Assembly (NCBI RefSeq): GCF_021283305.1
Contig: NZ_JAJSOK010000059.1
Coordinates: forward strand, 1 to 48,873
Source: Pseudonocardia kujensis
Lineage (GTDB): Bacteria; Actinomycetota; Actinomycetes; Mycobacteriales; Pseudonocardiaceae
Direction of reading: 5' to 3'
Length of the DNA stretch: 48,873 nucleotides
The notes under the pieces: model-generated
The model's input: only the letters and a program-made list of their open reading frames with translations
Database searches by the model: none
Told to the model about the DNA's origin: nothing
Position numbers and translations under genes: made by a program
Shown here: positions 1-8,329 of the stretch, piece by piece
Layout of the letters: every line of letters begins with the position of its first letter
Position numbering within the stretch: position 1 is the stretch's first letter

Positions 1-1
1 G

Positions 2-127
2 CCCGGCCACGGACTCAACATCGAGCAGCTCACGCTGCGGATCAGACCGTCCCTGCACCCGGACATCGTCCCAGCGGCCCGAGATCAACTCGCGGTCCGA
101 CACCCGAGCTTTTCAGCAGTCTCCTAG
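2..127 (+). CDS. C-terminal end of an unidentified protein (5' truncated by window edge)
   Basis: An open frame enters from the left edge and ends at TAG 125-127, giving 41 visible residues beginning PGHGLNIEQLTLRI. Most third codon positions are G or C, but the share is visibly lower than in the neighbouring genes. It converges on the ThDP enzyme gene, and the two stop codons overlap by 3 nt. I do not recognise the family from this fragment. It could also be a chance open frame. Confidence 0.35.
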   Translation, partial: PGHGLNIEQLTLRIRPSLHPDIVPAARDQLAVRHPSFSAVS

Positions 128-1746
128 TGCCCGCGGAAGGCCTCCTGCAGCCACCAGGACCCGCCGTCGGAGGCGATCTTGGCGTCGACCAACAGGGCCC
201 GGCTCCGCGGGCCGGCCAGCCAGTCCTCGACGCCCTTGAGGTCGCCCGGGGTCCGGACGGTCACCGCGTCGAGGCCGTAGCCCCGCCCGATCGCGGCGAT
301 GTCGGTCTCGGGGAACCGGACGGTGGCGTGGTCGGCCCCGGTGAAGTGGTGCACCTCGGCCCCGTAGGCCCGGTCGTCGTAGACCACGACGACCATCGGG
401 ATCCCGAGCCGGGACACCGTGTCGAGCTCGGCGGCGCCCATCAGGGCCCCGCCGTCGCCCAGCGCCGCGACGGCCAGCCGGTCCGGCCGGGCCAGCGCCG
501 CGCCGACCGCCGTGGCCAGGCCGAGGCCGACCGACTGGTAGCCCTGCGTGAAGCAGAACCCGAACTCGTCGGGAACCTGCAGGTAGGCGGCCGGGTAGCC
601 CATGAAGTTGCCGGAGTCGACCGCGACGACCCGCTCGGCCGGGAGCAGGTCGTCGAGCGCGATCGTCAGCGTGCGCGGGTCGATGCCCTCGGGCCCGGTC
701 AGGTCGGTGTACGGGACGTCCCGCAGGCGCGCGCGCCCGGCGATCGCCGCCCGGACCCCGGGGGTGCGGTAGCCCGTCCGCGGGGCCACCGCCTCGAGCA
801 GGTCCGCGGCGGTGGCGGCGACGTCGCCCACCAGGCCGAGGTCGACGGACCGGTGGGCGCCGAGCGCGTCGACGTCGAGGTCCACCTGGACCACCCGCGC
901 CCCGTCGCCGATCAGCCGGCCGTGCCGGGTGGTCCACATCGTCAGCGCGCACCCCCACGCGACGACGAGGTCGGCGTCGGCGATCAGCTCGGCGGTCAGC
1001 GGCGAGGCGAACCCCCCGGAGATGCCGAGCGACCACGGGTCGTCGTGGAACAGCCCGGAGGCCACCGCGGAGGTGGCCAGCAGCGCGCCGGACGCCTCGG
1101 CGAGGGCGCGCAGCTCCTCCCGGGCCGAGCGGGCCCCGCGGCCGGCGACGAAGACCGGCCGCTCCGCCCCGGCCAGCAGCTCGGCCAGGGCGGCGATCCC
1201 CTCGGCCGACGCCCGCGGCGGCGCGACCGGCGGGAGGACGGGCACCGGGGCGGGCTCGACGGGCGCGGCCTGGACGTCGAGCGGCAGGTTGAGCACCACC
1301 GTGCGGCGCTGCTCGACCGCCGTCCGGTACGCCCGGACGGTGTCGGCGAGCGCGCTCTCCGGCGAGTGCACCCGCTCGGCGATCGCGCCGACGGCCGTGA
1401 CCAGCGCGTCCTGGTCGATCCGGAAGTTGGAGCGCACGGCCGACCCGGCGGTGTCGGCGGCGAGGACGATGAGCGGGGTCCGGCTCTTCGCGGCCTCCGT
1501 GACACCGGTCAGCCCGTTGGTCAGCCCGCAGCCCTGGTGGACGCTGAGCACCGCGGGGACGCCGGACATGCGGGCGAAGGCGTCGGCCATCGTCGCCGCG
1601 CCGCCCTCGTGCCGGGTCGCGGTGAAGGGCACCCCGGCCTCCCGCAGCGCGTTCGTGACGTGGAAGTTCCCGCTCCCGACGACCCCGAACGCGTGCCCGA
1701 CGCCGAGGTCCGCGAGCGTCCGCCCGACCAGTTCCGAGACGAGCAC
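124..1746 (-). CDS. Thiamine diphosphate-dependent enzyme (acetolactate synthase / benzoylformate decarboxylase superfamily)
   Basis: A 540-residue protein with the usual three domains of the ThDP-dependent 2-oxoacid decarboxylase superfamily. The N-terminal PYR domain has the catalytic-Glu context RHEGGAATMADAFARMSG. A central Rossmann-like domain (about 185-315) is followed by a PP domain. The ThDP/Mg motif starts at GDGGALMGAAELD and ends in VVYDDRAYGAEVHHF, so Asp sits where many members have Asn-Asn. It is cytosolic and needs ThDP and Mg2+; the substrate cannot be assigned. The GTG start lies 7 nt after the stop of the upstream cyclase gene, so the two are probably one operon acting on related carbonyl or 2-oxoacid compounds. 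It is a solo catalytic subunit with no ilvN-like partner nearby, which argues against branched-chain amino acid synthesis. Confidence 0.85.
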   Translation of the reverse strand: MLVSELVGRTLADLGVGHAFGVVGSGNFHVTNALREAGVPFTATRHEGGAATMADAFARMSGVPAVLSVHQGCGLTNGLTGVTEAAKSRTPLIVLAADTAGSAVRSNFRIDQDALVTAVGAIAERVHSPESALADTVRAYRTAVEQRRTVVLNLPLDVQAAPVEPAPVPVLPPVAPPRASAEGIAALAELLAGAERPVFVAGRGARSAREELRALAEASGALLATSAVASGLFHDDPWSLGISGGFASPLTAELIADADLVVAWGCALTMWTTRHGRLIGDGARVVQVDLDVDALGAHRSVDLGLVGDVAATAADLLEAVAPRTGYRTPGVRAAIAGRARLRDVPYTDLTGPEGIDPRTLTIALDDLLPAERVVAVDSGNFMGYPAAYLQVPDEFGFCFTQGYQSVGLGLATAVGAALARPDRLAVAALGDGGALMGAAELDTVSRLGIPMVVVVYDDRAYGAEVHHFTGADHATVRFPETDIAAIGRGYGLDAVTVRTPGDLKGVEDWLAGPRSRALLVDAKIASDGGSWWLQEAFRGH

Positions 1747-1753
1747 CGGGCGA

Positions 1754-2527
1754 TCAGCGCTCCACCAGCGCCAGCACCCGCGCCGGCGAGCCCGAGCCGC
1801 CGACGATCGGCAGCGGCGAGGTGAGCAGCACGGCCCCGGTCGGCGGCAGCGCGGCGAGGTTCTGCAGCTGGGTGAGCCCGTACTTGCCCGCCCCCAGCAG
1901 GAAGGAGTGGCACGGGAAGGGCGGGTCGAACGAGTGCGCGGCCCCGGCGTCCGTGCCCACGGTCTCGGTGCCGAACCCCATGATCGGGGCCTCCTCCGCC
2001 AGCCAGGTGGCGCACTCGACCGAGACGCCCGGGGTGTGCGGGCCCTTCTCGTCGGCGTTGAGGAAGGCCTCGGCGTCGGCGGAGCGCGCGTCCCAGCCGG
2101 TCCGGTAGAGCAGCCAGCCGCCCTCCGGCAGCGGGCCGTGCTCGGCCTCCCACGTCTTGACGTGGTCGATCTCCAGCAGGAAGTCCGGGTCGGCCGCCGA
2201 CTCGGCCGAGAAGTCGAGCACGGCGGCGGGGGCGAGCAGCCGGGCCGCGGGCACCTGCGAGACGTCCTCGCCGTCCCGCCCGGTCACCCAGTGGACGGGG
2301 GCGTCGAAGTGGGTGCCGCTGTGCTCACCGGTGTGGATGTCGTTCCAGTACCAGGCCGGGCCGCGCTCGTCGTAGCGGCTGATCTCGGACAGGGAGAACG
2401 GGATCGTGTTCGCGAACGGCGGCGGCAGCTGCAGGATCGGCGTGCCGGAGTGCAGCGGGGCGGTGAGGTCGACGACCTCGACGCGCCGGGAGGCCAGGGC
2501 GGAGAGCAGCTCCTGCAGGACGGGCAT
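1754..2527 (-). CDS. Cyclase-family metal-dependent hydrolase (kynurenine formamidase-like)
   Basis: A 257-residue protein of the cyclase family (PF04199), which contains metal-dependent amidohydrolases such as bacterial kynurenine formamidase and isatin hydrolase. The metal-binding signature appears as HSGTHFDAPVHW. A later region, PHTPGVSVECATWL, matches the conserved substrate-pocket region. There is no signal peptide. It is the first gene of a two-gene unit with the ThDP enzyme. The start is ATG 2527. A TAGGTT box lies 6 nt upstream and no Shine-Dalgarno sequence is visible, so the transcript is probably leaderless. Hydrolysis of an amide or lactone before 2-oxoacid processing would suit the pair, but that is inference. 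Confidence 0.85.
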   Translation of the reverse strand: MPVLQELLSALASRRVEVVDLTAPLHSGTPILQLPPPFANTIPFSLSEISRYDERGPAWYWNDIHTGEHSGTHFDAPVHWVTGRDGEDVSQVPAARLLAPAAVLDFSAESAADPDFLLEIDHVKTWEAEHGPLPEGGWLLYRTGWDARSADAEAFLNADEKGPHTPGVSVECATWLAEEAPIMGFGTETVGTDAGAAHSFDPPFPCHSFLLGAGKYGLTQLQNLAALPPTGAVLLTSPLPIVGGSGSPARVLALVER

Positions 2528-2533
2528 GGTCGG

Positions 2534-2539
2534 AACCTA
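2534..2539 (-). promoter_or_regulatory. Candidate -10 box for leaderless cyclase/ThDP operon
   Basis: On the minus strand TAGGTT lies 6 nt before the ATG of the cyclase gene, which puts the predicted transcription start at or next to the start codon. No convincing -35 was found. Confidence 0.4.
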
Positions 2540-2697
2540 CTGAGTCCCCGTGGCGCGCCGCGACGACCGGGGGGAGGATCGTCGCGGCGCGGCCGCCTCG
2601 CGGGGCGGCTCCCGCGGCACCGGGATGCGGGCTGCGGGACCGGTGCTCACCAGGGGGGTGGGTGAGCGCCCCGAGCCTAGACCAGCTCCTTGCGTAG

Positions 2698-3462
2698 TCA
2701 CGCAGTCGGTGCGGTGTGCGCCACGTAACCCCGGTCACGCCAGCGCTCGGTGAGCACGCCGATCGCCCCGAGGGCCACCGCCGCGGCGGTCGAGGCGCGC
2801 AGCACCTCCGGCCCCAACCGAACCGGACGGGCCCCGGCGGCGGTGAGCGCGGCCAGCTCCTCGTCCGAGACCCCGCCCTCCGGCCCGACCACGAGCAGCA
2901 CCTCCCCCGTCGCCGGCAGGTCGGCGGCCGACAGCACGACCTCGGCGCTCTCGTGCAGCACCAGGGCAGGGCCACCGCGCGCGACCAGGTCGGCGGTGGT
3001 GACGGGGTCGCCGACCTCGGGGATCCACGGGCGGCGGGCCTGCTTGGCGGCCTCGCGGACCGTCGAGCGCCAGCGGGCCAGCGCCTTCTCACCGCGCGGC
3101 CCCTGCTCCCAGCGCGCGACGCAGCGCGCCGCCCGCCACGGCAGGATCGCGTCGACGCCCGCCTCGGTGGCCAGTTCCGCGGCCAGCTCGCCGCGGTCGC
3201 CCTTCACCAGCGCCTGCGCGAGCACGACCCGCGGGGCCGGCGCGGGGTGGTGCACCACCTCGTCGAGCGTGAACTCCACGGAGTCCTTGGCGACGGCGAC
3301 GGCATGGGCCCGGGCGACGGCACCACGCCCGTCGCCGAGCTGCACGGCCTCGCCGACCCGGATCCGCTTGACCGCGGCGGCGTGCCGGCCCTCCGGCCCG
3401 TCGAGCACGACGGTCCCGGCCGCCGGCAGCTCCCCGACCAGGAACAGCGGGGCGGTGCTCAC
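2698..3462 (-). CDS. rsmE: 16S rRNA (uracil1498-N3)-methyltransferase RsmE
   Basis: A 254-residue SPOUT-class methyltransferase that uses S-adenosylmethionine to methylate N3 of U1498 in 16S rRNA. The N-terminal PUA-like domain runs roughly 1-75 (GPEGRHAAAVKRIRVGEAVQL). The C-terminal trefoil-knot domain carries LLVVGPEGGVSDEELAAL and VRLGPEVLRASTAAAVAL, the SAM-binding knot motifs. Length is normal for the family. It starts GTG 8 nt after the dnaJ stop, and the hrcA-dnaJ-rsmE order is a widespread actinobacterial arrangement, so it is probably cotranscribed with dnaJ. Confidence 0.95.
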   Translation of the reverse strand: MSTAPLFLVGELPAAGTVVLDGPEGRHAAAVKRIRVGEAVQLGDGRGAVARAHAVAVAKDSVEFTLDEVVHHPAPAPRVVLAQALVKGDRGELAAELATEAGVDAILPWRAARCVARWEQGPRGEKALARWRSTVREAAKQARRPWIPEVGDPVTTADLVARGGPALVLHESAEVVLSAADLPATGEVLLVVGPEGGVSDEELAALTAAGARPVRLGPEVLRASTAAAVALGAIGVLTERWRDRGYVAHTAPTA

Positions 3463-3469
3463 CGACGGC

Positions 3470-4645
3470 CTACCGGAACGAGTCCCGCAGCCGGGCGAAC
3501 AGCCCGTGCCCGTTGCGGGCGCCGACGGCCAGGTCCGGCTGCTCCTCGCCGCGGAGCTTCGCCAGCTGCCGCAGCAGCTCGGTCTGCTCCTTGTCGAGCT
3601 TGGTCGGGACCGTGACGTCGACGTGCACGATCAGGTCGCCGTGCCCGTCCACCCGGCCGGTGGAGCGCAGCCGCGGCATGCCCTTCCCGCGCAGCGTGCG
3701 CAGGGTGCCGCCCTGCGTGCCCGGCTCGACGTGCAGGTCCTCGGTGGAGCCGTCGAGCATCGGCAGCGGGAGCGTGGCGCCGAGCGCGGCCGCGGTCATC
3801 GGCAGCGGCAGCCGCACGTGCAGGTCGGCGCCGTCGCGCTGGAAGACCTCGTGCGGGATCTCCTCGACCTCGACGTACAGGTCGCCGGCCGGGCCGCCAC
3901 CCGCGCCGACCTCGCCCTGGCCCGCCAGCCGCACGCGCATCCCGTCGGCCACGCCGGCCGGGATCCGGACGCCGACGCTGCGCCGCGAGCGCACCCGCCC
4001 GTCGCCCGCGCACTGCCGGCACGGCTCCGGGATGACCTCGCCGAGGCCCCGGCACGTCGGGCAGGGGCGGGAGGTGACGACCTGGCCGAGGAAGGAGCGC
4101 TGGACGCTCTGGATCTCGCCGCGGCCGCCGCAGGTGTCGCAGGTCTGCGGGGTCGTGCCCGGCGCGCAGCCGTCGCCGCCGCACTCCGAGCAGAGGACCG
4201 CGGTGTCGACGGTCAGCTCGCGCTGCACGCCGGTCGCGCACTCCTCCAGCGTGAGCTGCATGCGGATGAGCGCGTCCGCCCCGGGCTGCACCCGGCTGCG
4301 CGGACCCCGCGTGCGGCCACCCGCGGCACCGCCGAAGAACGCGTCCATGATGTCGCCGAAGCCGAAGGCGCTGAACGGGTCGCCCCCGCCCGCACCGGCC
4401 CCGCCGCGGCCGTTGTCCAGCGGGTCGCCGCCGAGGTCGACGATCCGCCGCTTCTCCGGGTCCGTGAGGACCTCGTAGGCCGTGCTGACCTCGCGGAAGC
4501 GCTCCTGCGCCCCCGGTTCCGGGTTGACGTCCGGGTGCAGCTCCCGGGCCAGCTTGCGGTAGGCCCGCTTCAGTTCGGCGGCATCCGCGCCGGGCTCCAC
4601 GCCCAGGATGCCGTAGTAGTCCCGTGCCACCCTCGAAGTCCCCAT
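3470..4645 (-). CDS. dnaJ: Molecular chaperone DnaJ (DnaJ2 type, next to hrcA)
   Basis: A 391-residue type I J-protein that stimulates DnaK ATPase and delivers unfolded clients. The N-terminal J domain starts at ARDYYGILG and contains the HPD motif in RELHPDVNPE. A Gly/Phe-rich linker (about 75-110) follows. The zinc-binding region then has four CxxCxGxG repeats: CSECGGDG, CDTCGGRG, CPTCRGLG and CRQCAGDG. The C-terminal substrate-binding domains complete a full-length protein. The ATG start has AAGGA about 4 nt upstream. Its place directly after hrcA, rather than in a dnaK-grpE operon, marks it as the second DnaJ paralogue typical of actinobacteria. Confidence 0.97.
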   Translation of the reverse strand: MGTSRVARDYYGILGVEPGADAAELKRAYRKLARELHPDVNPEPGAQERFREVSTAYEVLTDPEKRRIVDLGGDPLDNGRGGAGAGGGDPFSAFGFGDIMDAFFGGAAGGRTRGPRSRVQPGADALIRMQLTLEECATGVQRELTVDTAVLCSECGGDGCAPGTTPQTCDTCGGRGEIQSVQRSFLGQVVTSRPCPTCRGLGEVIPEPCRQCAGDGRVRSRRSVGVRIPAGVADGMRVRLAGQGEVGAGGGPAGDLYVEVEEIPHEVFQRDGADLHVRLPLPMTAAALGATLPLPMLDGSTEDLHVEPGTQGGTLRTLRGKGMPRLRSTGRVDGHGDLIVHVDVTVPTKLDKEQTELLRQLAKLRGEEQPDLAVGARNGHGLFARLRDSFR

Positions 4646-4700
4646 GATCCTTCTGTGCTCGACAGCTCAGCTCAGCTCAGCTCGGTGAGTCCCGCGACTC

Positions 4701-5720
4701 CTAGCGCCCTGCCAGGATCTCACCCACGTACCGGGCGACGGCGTGCACCGCCGCCATCGTGCCCGGATAGTCCATCCGGGTCGGTCCGACGACGCCCATT
4801 CCGCCCACGACCGTGCCCGGCCCGTAGCCGATCGACACGACCGAGGCCGTGTGCAGGTCGGCCGACTCGTTCTCCTCGCCGATGCGCACCGTGACCAGGC
4901 CCGGGTCCTGCGCCGCGGCCAGCAGCTTCAGCACCACGACCTGCTCCTCGAGCGCCTCGAGGACCTGCCGCAGCGACCCCGGGAAGTCCGCGGTGTTGCG
5001 CGTGAGGTTCGCGGTGCCGCCCAGGACGAGGCGCTCCTCCGGGTGCTCCACCAGCGTCTCGATCAGCACGGTGGAGACCGTGAGCACGACGTCGCGGAGC
5101 TCGTTCGGCGCCGACTGCGGCAGCTCGGCGACCCGCGCCGACGCGTCGGCCAGCCGCCGGCCGGCCAGGGCCTGGTTGAGCAGGGCGCGCAGCCGGGAGG
5201 TGTCCTCCTCGGTGACGACCTGGCCCAGGTCGACCATCCGCTGGTCCACCCGCCCGGAGTCGGTGATCAGGACCAGCATCAGGCGCGCGGGCGTGAGCTG
5301 GACGACCTCCAGGTGGCGGACCGTGGAACGGGTCAGGGTCGGGTACTGGACGACGGCGACCTGCCGGGTCAGCTGCGCGAGCAGCCGCACGCTGCGGCGG
5401 AGCACGTCGTCGAGGTCGAGTGCGCCCTCGAGGAAGGTCTGGACGGCCTTGCGTTCGGCGGCCGACAGCGGCTTGACCTGCGCCAGCCGGTCGACGAAGA
5501 GCCGATAGCCCTTGTCGGTCGGGATGCGGCCCGCGCTGGTGTGCGGCTGGGCGATGAGCCCCTCCTCCTCCAGCGCGGCCATGTCGTTGCGGACCGTGGC
5601 ACTGGAGACCCCGAGATTGTGGCGGTCCACGATCGCCTTGGACCCCACGGGCTCCTGGGTCGACACGTAATCCGCCACGATCGCCTGGAGGACCGCGAAG
5701 CGGCGTTCGTCGGCGTTCAC
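4701..5720 (-). CDS. hrcA: Heat-inducible transcription repressor HrcA
   Basis: A 339-residue repressor of class I heat-shock genes that binds CIRCE operators and is stabilised by GroEL. The N-terminal winged helix includes VGSKAIVDRHNLGVSSATVRN, followed by the GAF-like dimerisation domain (about 100-330) with the conserved VVVGGMGVVGPTRMDYPG end. I chose GTG 5720 (VNADERRFAVLQ) because GGGAGG lies about 8 nt upstream. The in-frame ATG at 5747 would put this ribosome-binding site inside the gene. It lies 55 nt upstream of dnaJ. No CIRCE-type inverted repeat is seen upstream, so its targets are probably elsewhere. Confidence 0.95.
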   Translation of the reverse strand: MNADERRFAVLQAIVADYVSTQEPVGSKAIVDRHNLGVSSATVRNDMAALEEEGLIAQPHTSAGRIPTDKGYRLFVDRLAQVKPLSAAERKAVQTFLEGALDLDDVLRRSVRLLAQLTRQVAVVQYPTLTRSTVRHLEVVQLTPARLMLVLITDSGRVDQRMVDLGQVVTEEDTSRLRALLNQALAGRRLADASARVAELPQSAPNELRDVVLTVSTVLIETLVEHPEERLVLGGTANLTRNTADFPGSLRQVLEALEEQVVVLKLLAAAQDPGLVTVRIGEENESADLHTASVVSIGYGPGTVVGGMGVVGPTRMDYPGTMAAVHAVARYVGEILAGR

Positions 5721-5747
5721 CGCACACACCTCCCTGCTGACCCGCAC

Positions 5748-6299
5748 ACGTCACCGGACGTTCGTCCAGTCTATGCGGAACCGACCCGCCGCCGCCCGGA
5801 CGCGAGGTGTGACCCGGCTCAGGATTCTGCGCCTCCCCCGCTCAACCCCTTCCCGTGGCCGCCGCCCGCCCCGACGACGGCTGGGACGCTCGTGACCATC
5901 GCCGAGACCATCGCCGAGACCATCGCCGAGACCATCGCCGAGACCATCGCCGAGACCATCGCCGACCCGGGGGTTCGCCGTGCTGCTCCGCGGCGGGCGA
6001 CGTGCTCCGGCGCGGCTCGGCGCGGCACGAGACCAGCGATCCGCACGAGTCGTGCGGGTCCGGGCGCGGCTGCTGCGGCCCACGCTGACCAACCCGGTCG
6101 TCGCGGTCGTCCGGGGTGTCGTCGCTGTTCGGCGAGACGACGGCGACGGGCGCCCGGCCGGCCGGTGCCCTCGGCTGTGCCGTCCTGATCGTCGTCGGGG
6201 TGGGCGTGCTCGCCCGCTCCCCCGCGCTGCAGCGCTGCGCGAGGCCGTCGTGGGCCGCGTGTACGCGGGCTTCACCCGCGGCTGGCAGTCTGGACCGGG
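5748..6299. other. Intergenic region between hrcA and the LolA-like gene, no convincing gene
   Basis: This 550-nt gap lies between divergently transcribed genes. Open frames exist on both strands, but they are Arg/Pro-rich and match no family I know. One frame near 6116-6215 has a short hydrophobic run (GALGCAVLIVVGVGVLA) that could be a membrane segment of a decayed or tiny gene. The clearest element is the 12-bp tandem repeat at 5895-5966. Just before the next gene, CAGTCT at 6286-6291 lies 8 nt from the ATG and could be a weak -10 box. Confidence 0.4.
5895..5966. repeat. 12-bp tandem repeat, six units
   Basis: Six head-to-tail copies of ACCATCGCCGAG fill exactly 72 bp; only the last base of the last copy differs (G to C). 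The unit length is a multiple of three, so copy-number change would preserve any reading frame crossing it, but no real gene seems to cross it. The near-perfect copies suggest recent expansion by slippage. Confidence 0.9.
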
Positions 6300-7394
6300 A
6301 TGGCTGCTCGGGTGACGCGACGCTGGGTGCTGGTCGCCGCCGGCACCGCGGCGGTGGTCGGCGCGGCCGCGGTCACCCTGCCGGCGGCCGGGTCGGACGA
6401 GCCCGCCGAGGCCCTGCGCGCCGGTGTGCTGGCCGGGATCCCGGCGCACGTCGGGTACGCCGAGAGCACCGGCCGGCTCGGGCTGCCCGAGATCCCCGCG
6501 CTGGAGCAGGTCACGGCGCTGTTCACCGGCGTCACGCAGCTGCGGGCGTACGTGGCGGGCCCGGACCGCTGGCGGGTCGACGAGCTCACCCCGGCCGGCG
6601 AGCGCGACACCTACCGGCGGGACGGGCGCGAGTACCTCTGGGACTTCGGCGCGAACCAGCTGACGACGGTCGAGGGCGAGACCCCGGTCCGGCTCCCCCG
6701 TGCCGCCGACCTGGTGCCGTCCGAGTTGGCCCGCCGGCTGGTCGGGCTCACCCGGGGCGATCCGGTCACGTCCCTGGATCCGCGCCGGATCGCGGGGTAC
6801 TCCGCGGCGGGGTTCCGGATCGCGCCAGCCGACCCGGACACCACGGTCGGCCGGATCGACGTCTGGTGCGACCCCGCGTCGGGCCTCCCGCTGCGCGTCG
6901 AGGTGGCCGCGCGGACCGACGACCGCCCCCTGCTGTTCACCGAGTTCCTGGAGGTCGCGCTGAACGCCCCCGACGACCGCACCCTCACCCCGGCGGTGCC
7001 GCCCGGCGCCGGGGCGGTGACCGCCGAGGCCGCCGACCTCGCCGGGGCGCTCCGCCAGCTCGACGCCGCCGAGCCGCCCGCGCGCCTCGCCGGTCGCGCG
7101 CGCGTCCCCCTCGGGTCCGGGCTGCCCGGGGTCGGCGTCTACGGCTCCGGCGTGGCCGGGTTCGTCCTGGTCCCGGCCTCACGCGGGATCGCCGACCGGG
7201 TGATCGACGGCGCCGCCGCGGCCGGCGGGACCCCGGTCGACGTCCCCGTCGGGCGGGCCGCGCGGGTCAGCACGCCGCTGCTGTCGGTCGTCGCGCGGGG
7301 CGGGATCCGGCGCGGCGGGGTGCTACTGGCCGGGACCGTCGCACCCGCGGTGCTGGAGCAGGCCGTACGCGAGCTGCCGGGGCGGCGGGCGTGA
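6300..7394 (+). CDS. Exported LolA/RseB-like (outer-membrane-lipoprotein-sorting-fold) protein
   Basis: A 364-residue protein with an N-terminal signal or anchor sequence (RRWVLVAAGTAAVVGAAAVTLPAAG, about 7-31). The body resembles the LolA/MucB-RseB fold of secreted actinobacterial proteins: YVAGPDRWRVDEL, YLWDFGANQLT, and a late segment IDVWCDPASGLPLRVEV. The actinobacteria lack LolA-type sorting, so a role as extracytoplasmic lipid or signal sensor is more likely, but that is inference. Its stop overlaps the GTG of the ABC ATPase by 4 nt (7391-7394), so translation is coupled and it probably works with the transporter, for example as binding or regulatory component. Confidence 0.7.
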   Translation: MAARVTRRWVLVAAGTAAVVGAAAVTLPAAGSDEPAEALRAGVLAGIPAHVGYAESTGRLGLPEIPALEQVTALFTGVTQLRAYVAGPDRWRVDELTPAGERDTYRRDGREYLWDFGANQLTTVEGETPVRLPRAADLVPSELARRLVGLTRGDPVTSLDPRRIAGYSAAGFRIAPADPDTTVGRIDVWCDPASGLPLRVEVAARTDDRPLLFTEFLEVALNAPDDRTLTPAVPPGAGAVTAEAADLAGALRQLDAAEPPARLAGRARVPLGSGLPGVGVYGSGVAGFVLVPASRGIADRVIDGAAAAGGTPVDVPVGRAARVSTPLLSVVARGGIRRGGVLLAGTVAPAVLEQAVRELPGRRA

Positions 7395-8329
7395 TCGTCG
7401 CGACGAGCGGGCTCACCAAGCGGTTCGGTCGGGTGACGGCGGTCCGGGACGTCACGCTCGAGGTGCCCCGGGGCGTCCGGTTCGGGCTTCTGGGCCCCAA
7501 CGGCTCCGGCAAGACCACGCTGGTCCGGATGTTGCTCGGGCTGGTCCACGCGACCTCCGGCTCGATCGAGGTGCTCGGCGAGCCGATGCCGCGCCGGGCG
7601 CGGGTGGTGCTGCCGCGGGTCGGCGCGCTGGTCGAGGGCCCGGCCGCGTGGGGCCACCTGTCCGGGCGGGCGAACCTGCGGCTGCTCGACGCCGCGGGGC
7701 CGGGCCGCTCACGCCACCGCCGGAAACGGGTCGACGCGGTACTGGAGCAGGTCGGGCTCGGCGGGATCGACCGGCGCCCGGTGCGGGCCTACTCGCTCGG
7801 GATGCGCCAGCGCCTCGGCATCGCCGCGGCCCTGCTGCGCGAGCCCGAGCTGCTGCTGCTCGACGAGCCCACCAACGGCCTCGACCCCCGCGGCATCCAG
7901 GAGATGCGCGCGCTGCTGACCTCGCTGAACGAGGCCGGCACCACCGTCGTGCTGTCCTCGCACCTGCTCACCGAGGTCGAGGCGCTGTGCACCCACGTGG
8001 GGGTGATGGACGCCGGGCGGCTCGCGCTCGACTCCGAGCTCGCGGCGTTGCGCACGCCGACGGGGCGGGTGCTCGTCCGCACCCCCGAGCCCGACGCCGT
8101 CGTCGGGCTGCTGGACGGGCAGGTCGTCGACCGGCGCGGCGACACGGTCACGGTGCGCGGGGTGGAGCCGGCCACGCTCAACGCCCGGCTGGTCGCCGGC
8201 GGGGTGCGGGTGACCGGCCTGAGCGAGGAACGACGGACGCTGGAGCAGGTGGTGCTGGAGCTCACCGGGAGCGGGACCGACCGGGTGGACCGGTCGCCGC
8301 ACGGGCGGCGCCCGGAGGGACCGCGGTGA
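7391..8329 (+). CDS. ABC transporter ATP-binding protein
   Basis: A 312-residue ATPase subunit of an exporter-type ABC system. It contains Walker A (GPNGSGKTT), the signature YSLGMRQRLGIA, Walker B LLLLDEP and the switch His in SSHLL. A C-terminal extension of about 80 residues follows, as in ABC-2 ATPases (CcmA/NatA type). The GTG start at 7391 overlaps the previous stop by 4 nt. Its own stop overlaps the permease start by 4 nt. These couplings define a three-gene operon. The cargo is unknown; ABC-2 systems of this shape often export antibiotics or lipids or act in resistance. Confidence 0.93.
   Translation: MIVATSGLTKRFGRVTAVRDVTLEVPRGVRFGLLGPNGSGKTTLVRMLLGLVHATSGSIEVLGEPMPRRARVVLPRVGALVEGPAAWGHLSGRANLRLLDAAGPGRSRHRRKRVDAVLEQVGLGGIDRRPVRAYSLGMRQRLGIAAALLREPELLLLDEPTNGLDPRGIQEMRALLTSLNEAGTTVVLSSHLLTEVEALCTHVGVMDAGRLALDSELAALRTPTGRVLVRTPEPDAVVGLLDGQVVDRRGDTVTVRGVEPATLNARLVAGGVRVTGLSEERRTLEQVVLELTGSGTDRVDRSPHGRRPEGPR

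Noticed and set aside
5721..5747. ATG 5747 as hrcA start
   Set aside because: The strong GGGAGG site lies downstream of it and is well placed for GTG 5720, which begins the usual family N-terminus.
5721..5800. Possible CIRCE operator upstream of hrcA
   Set aside because: No TTAGCACTC-N9-GAGTGCTAA-like inverted repeat was found.
5819..6046. Minus-strand frame with repeated MVSA units over the 12-bp repeat
   Set aside because: All three frames of a 12-bp repeat give repeated peptides on both strands; the flanks are Arg-rich with no domain and no good start.
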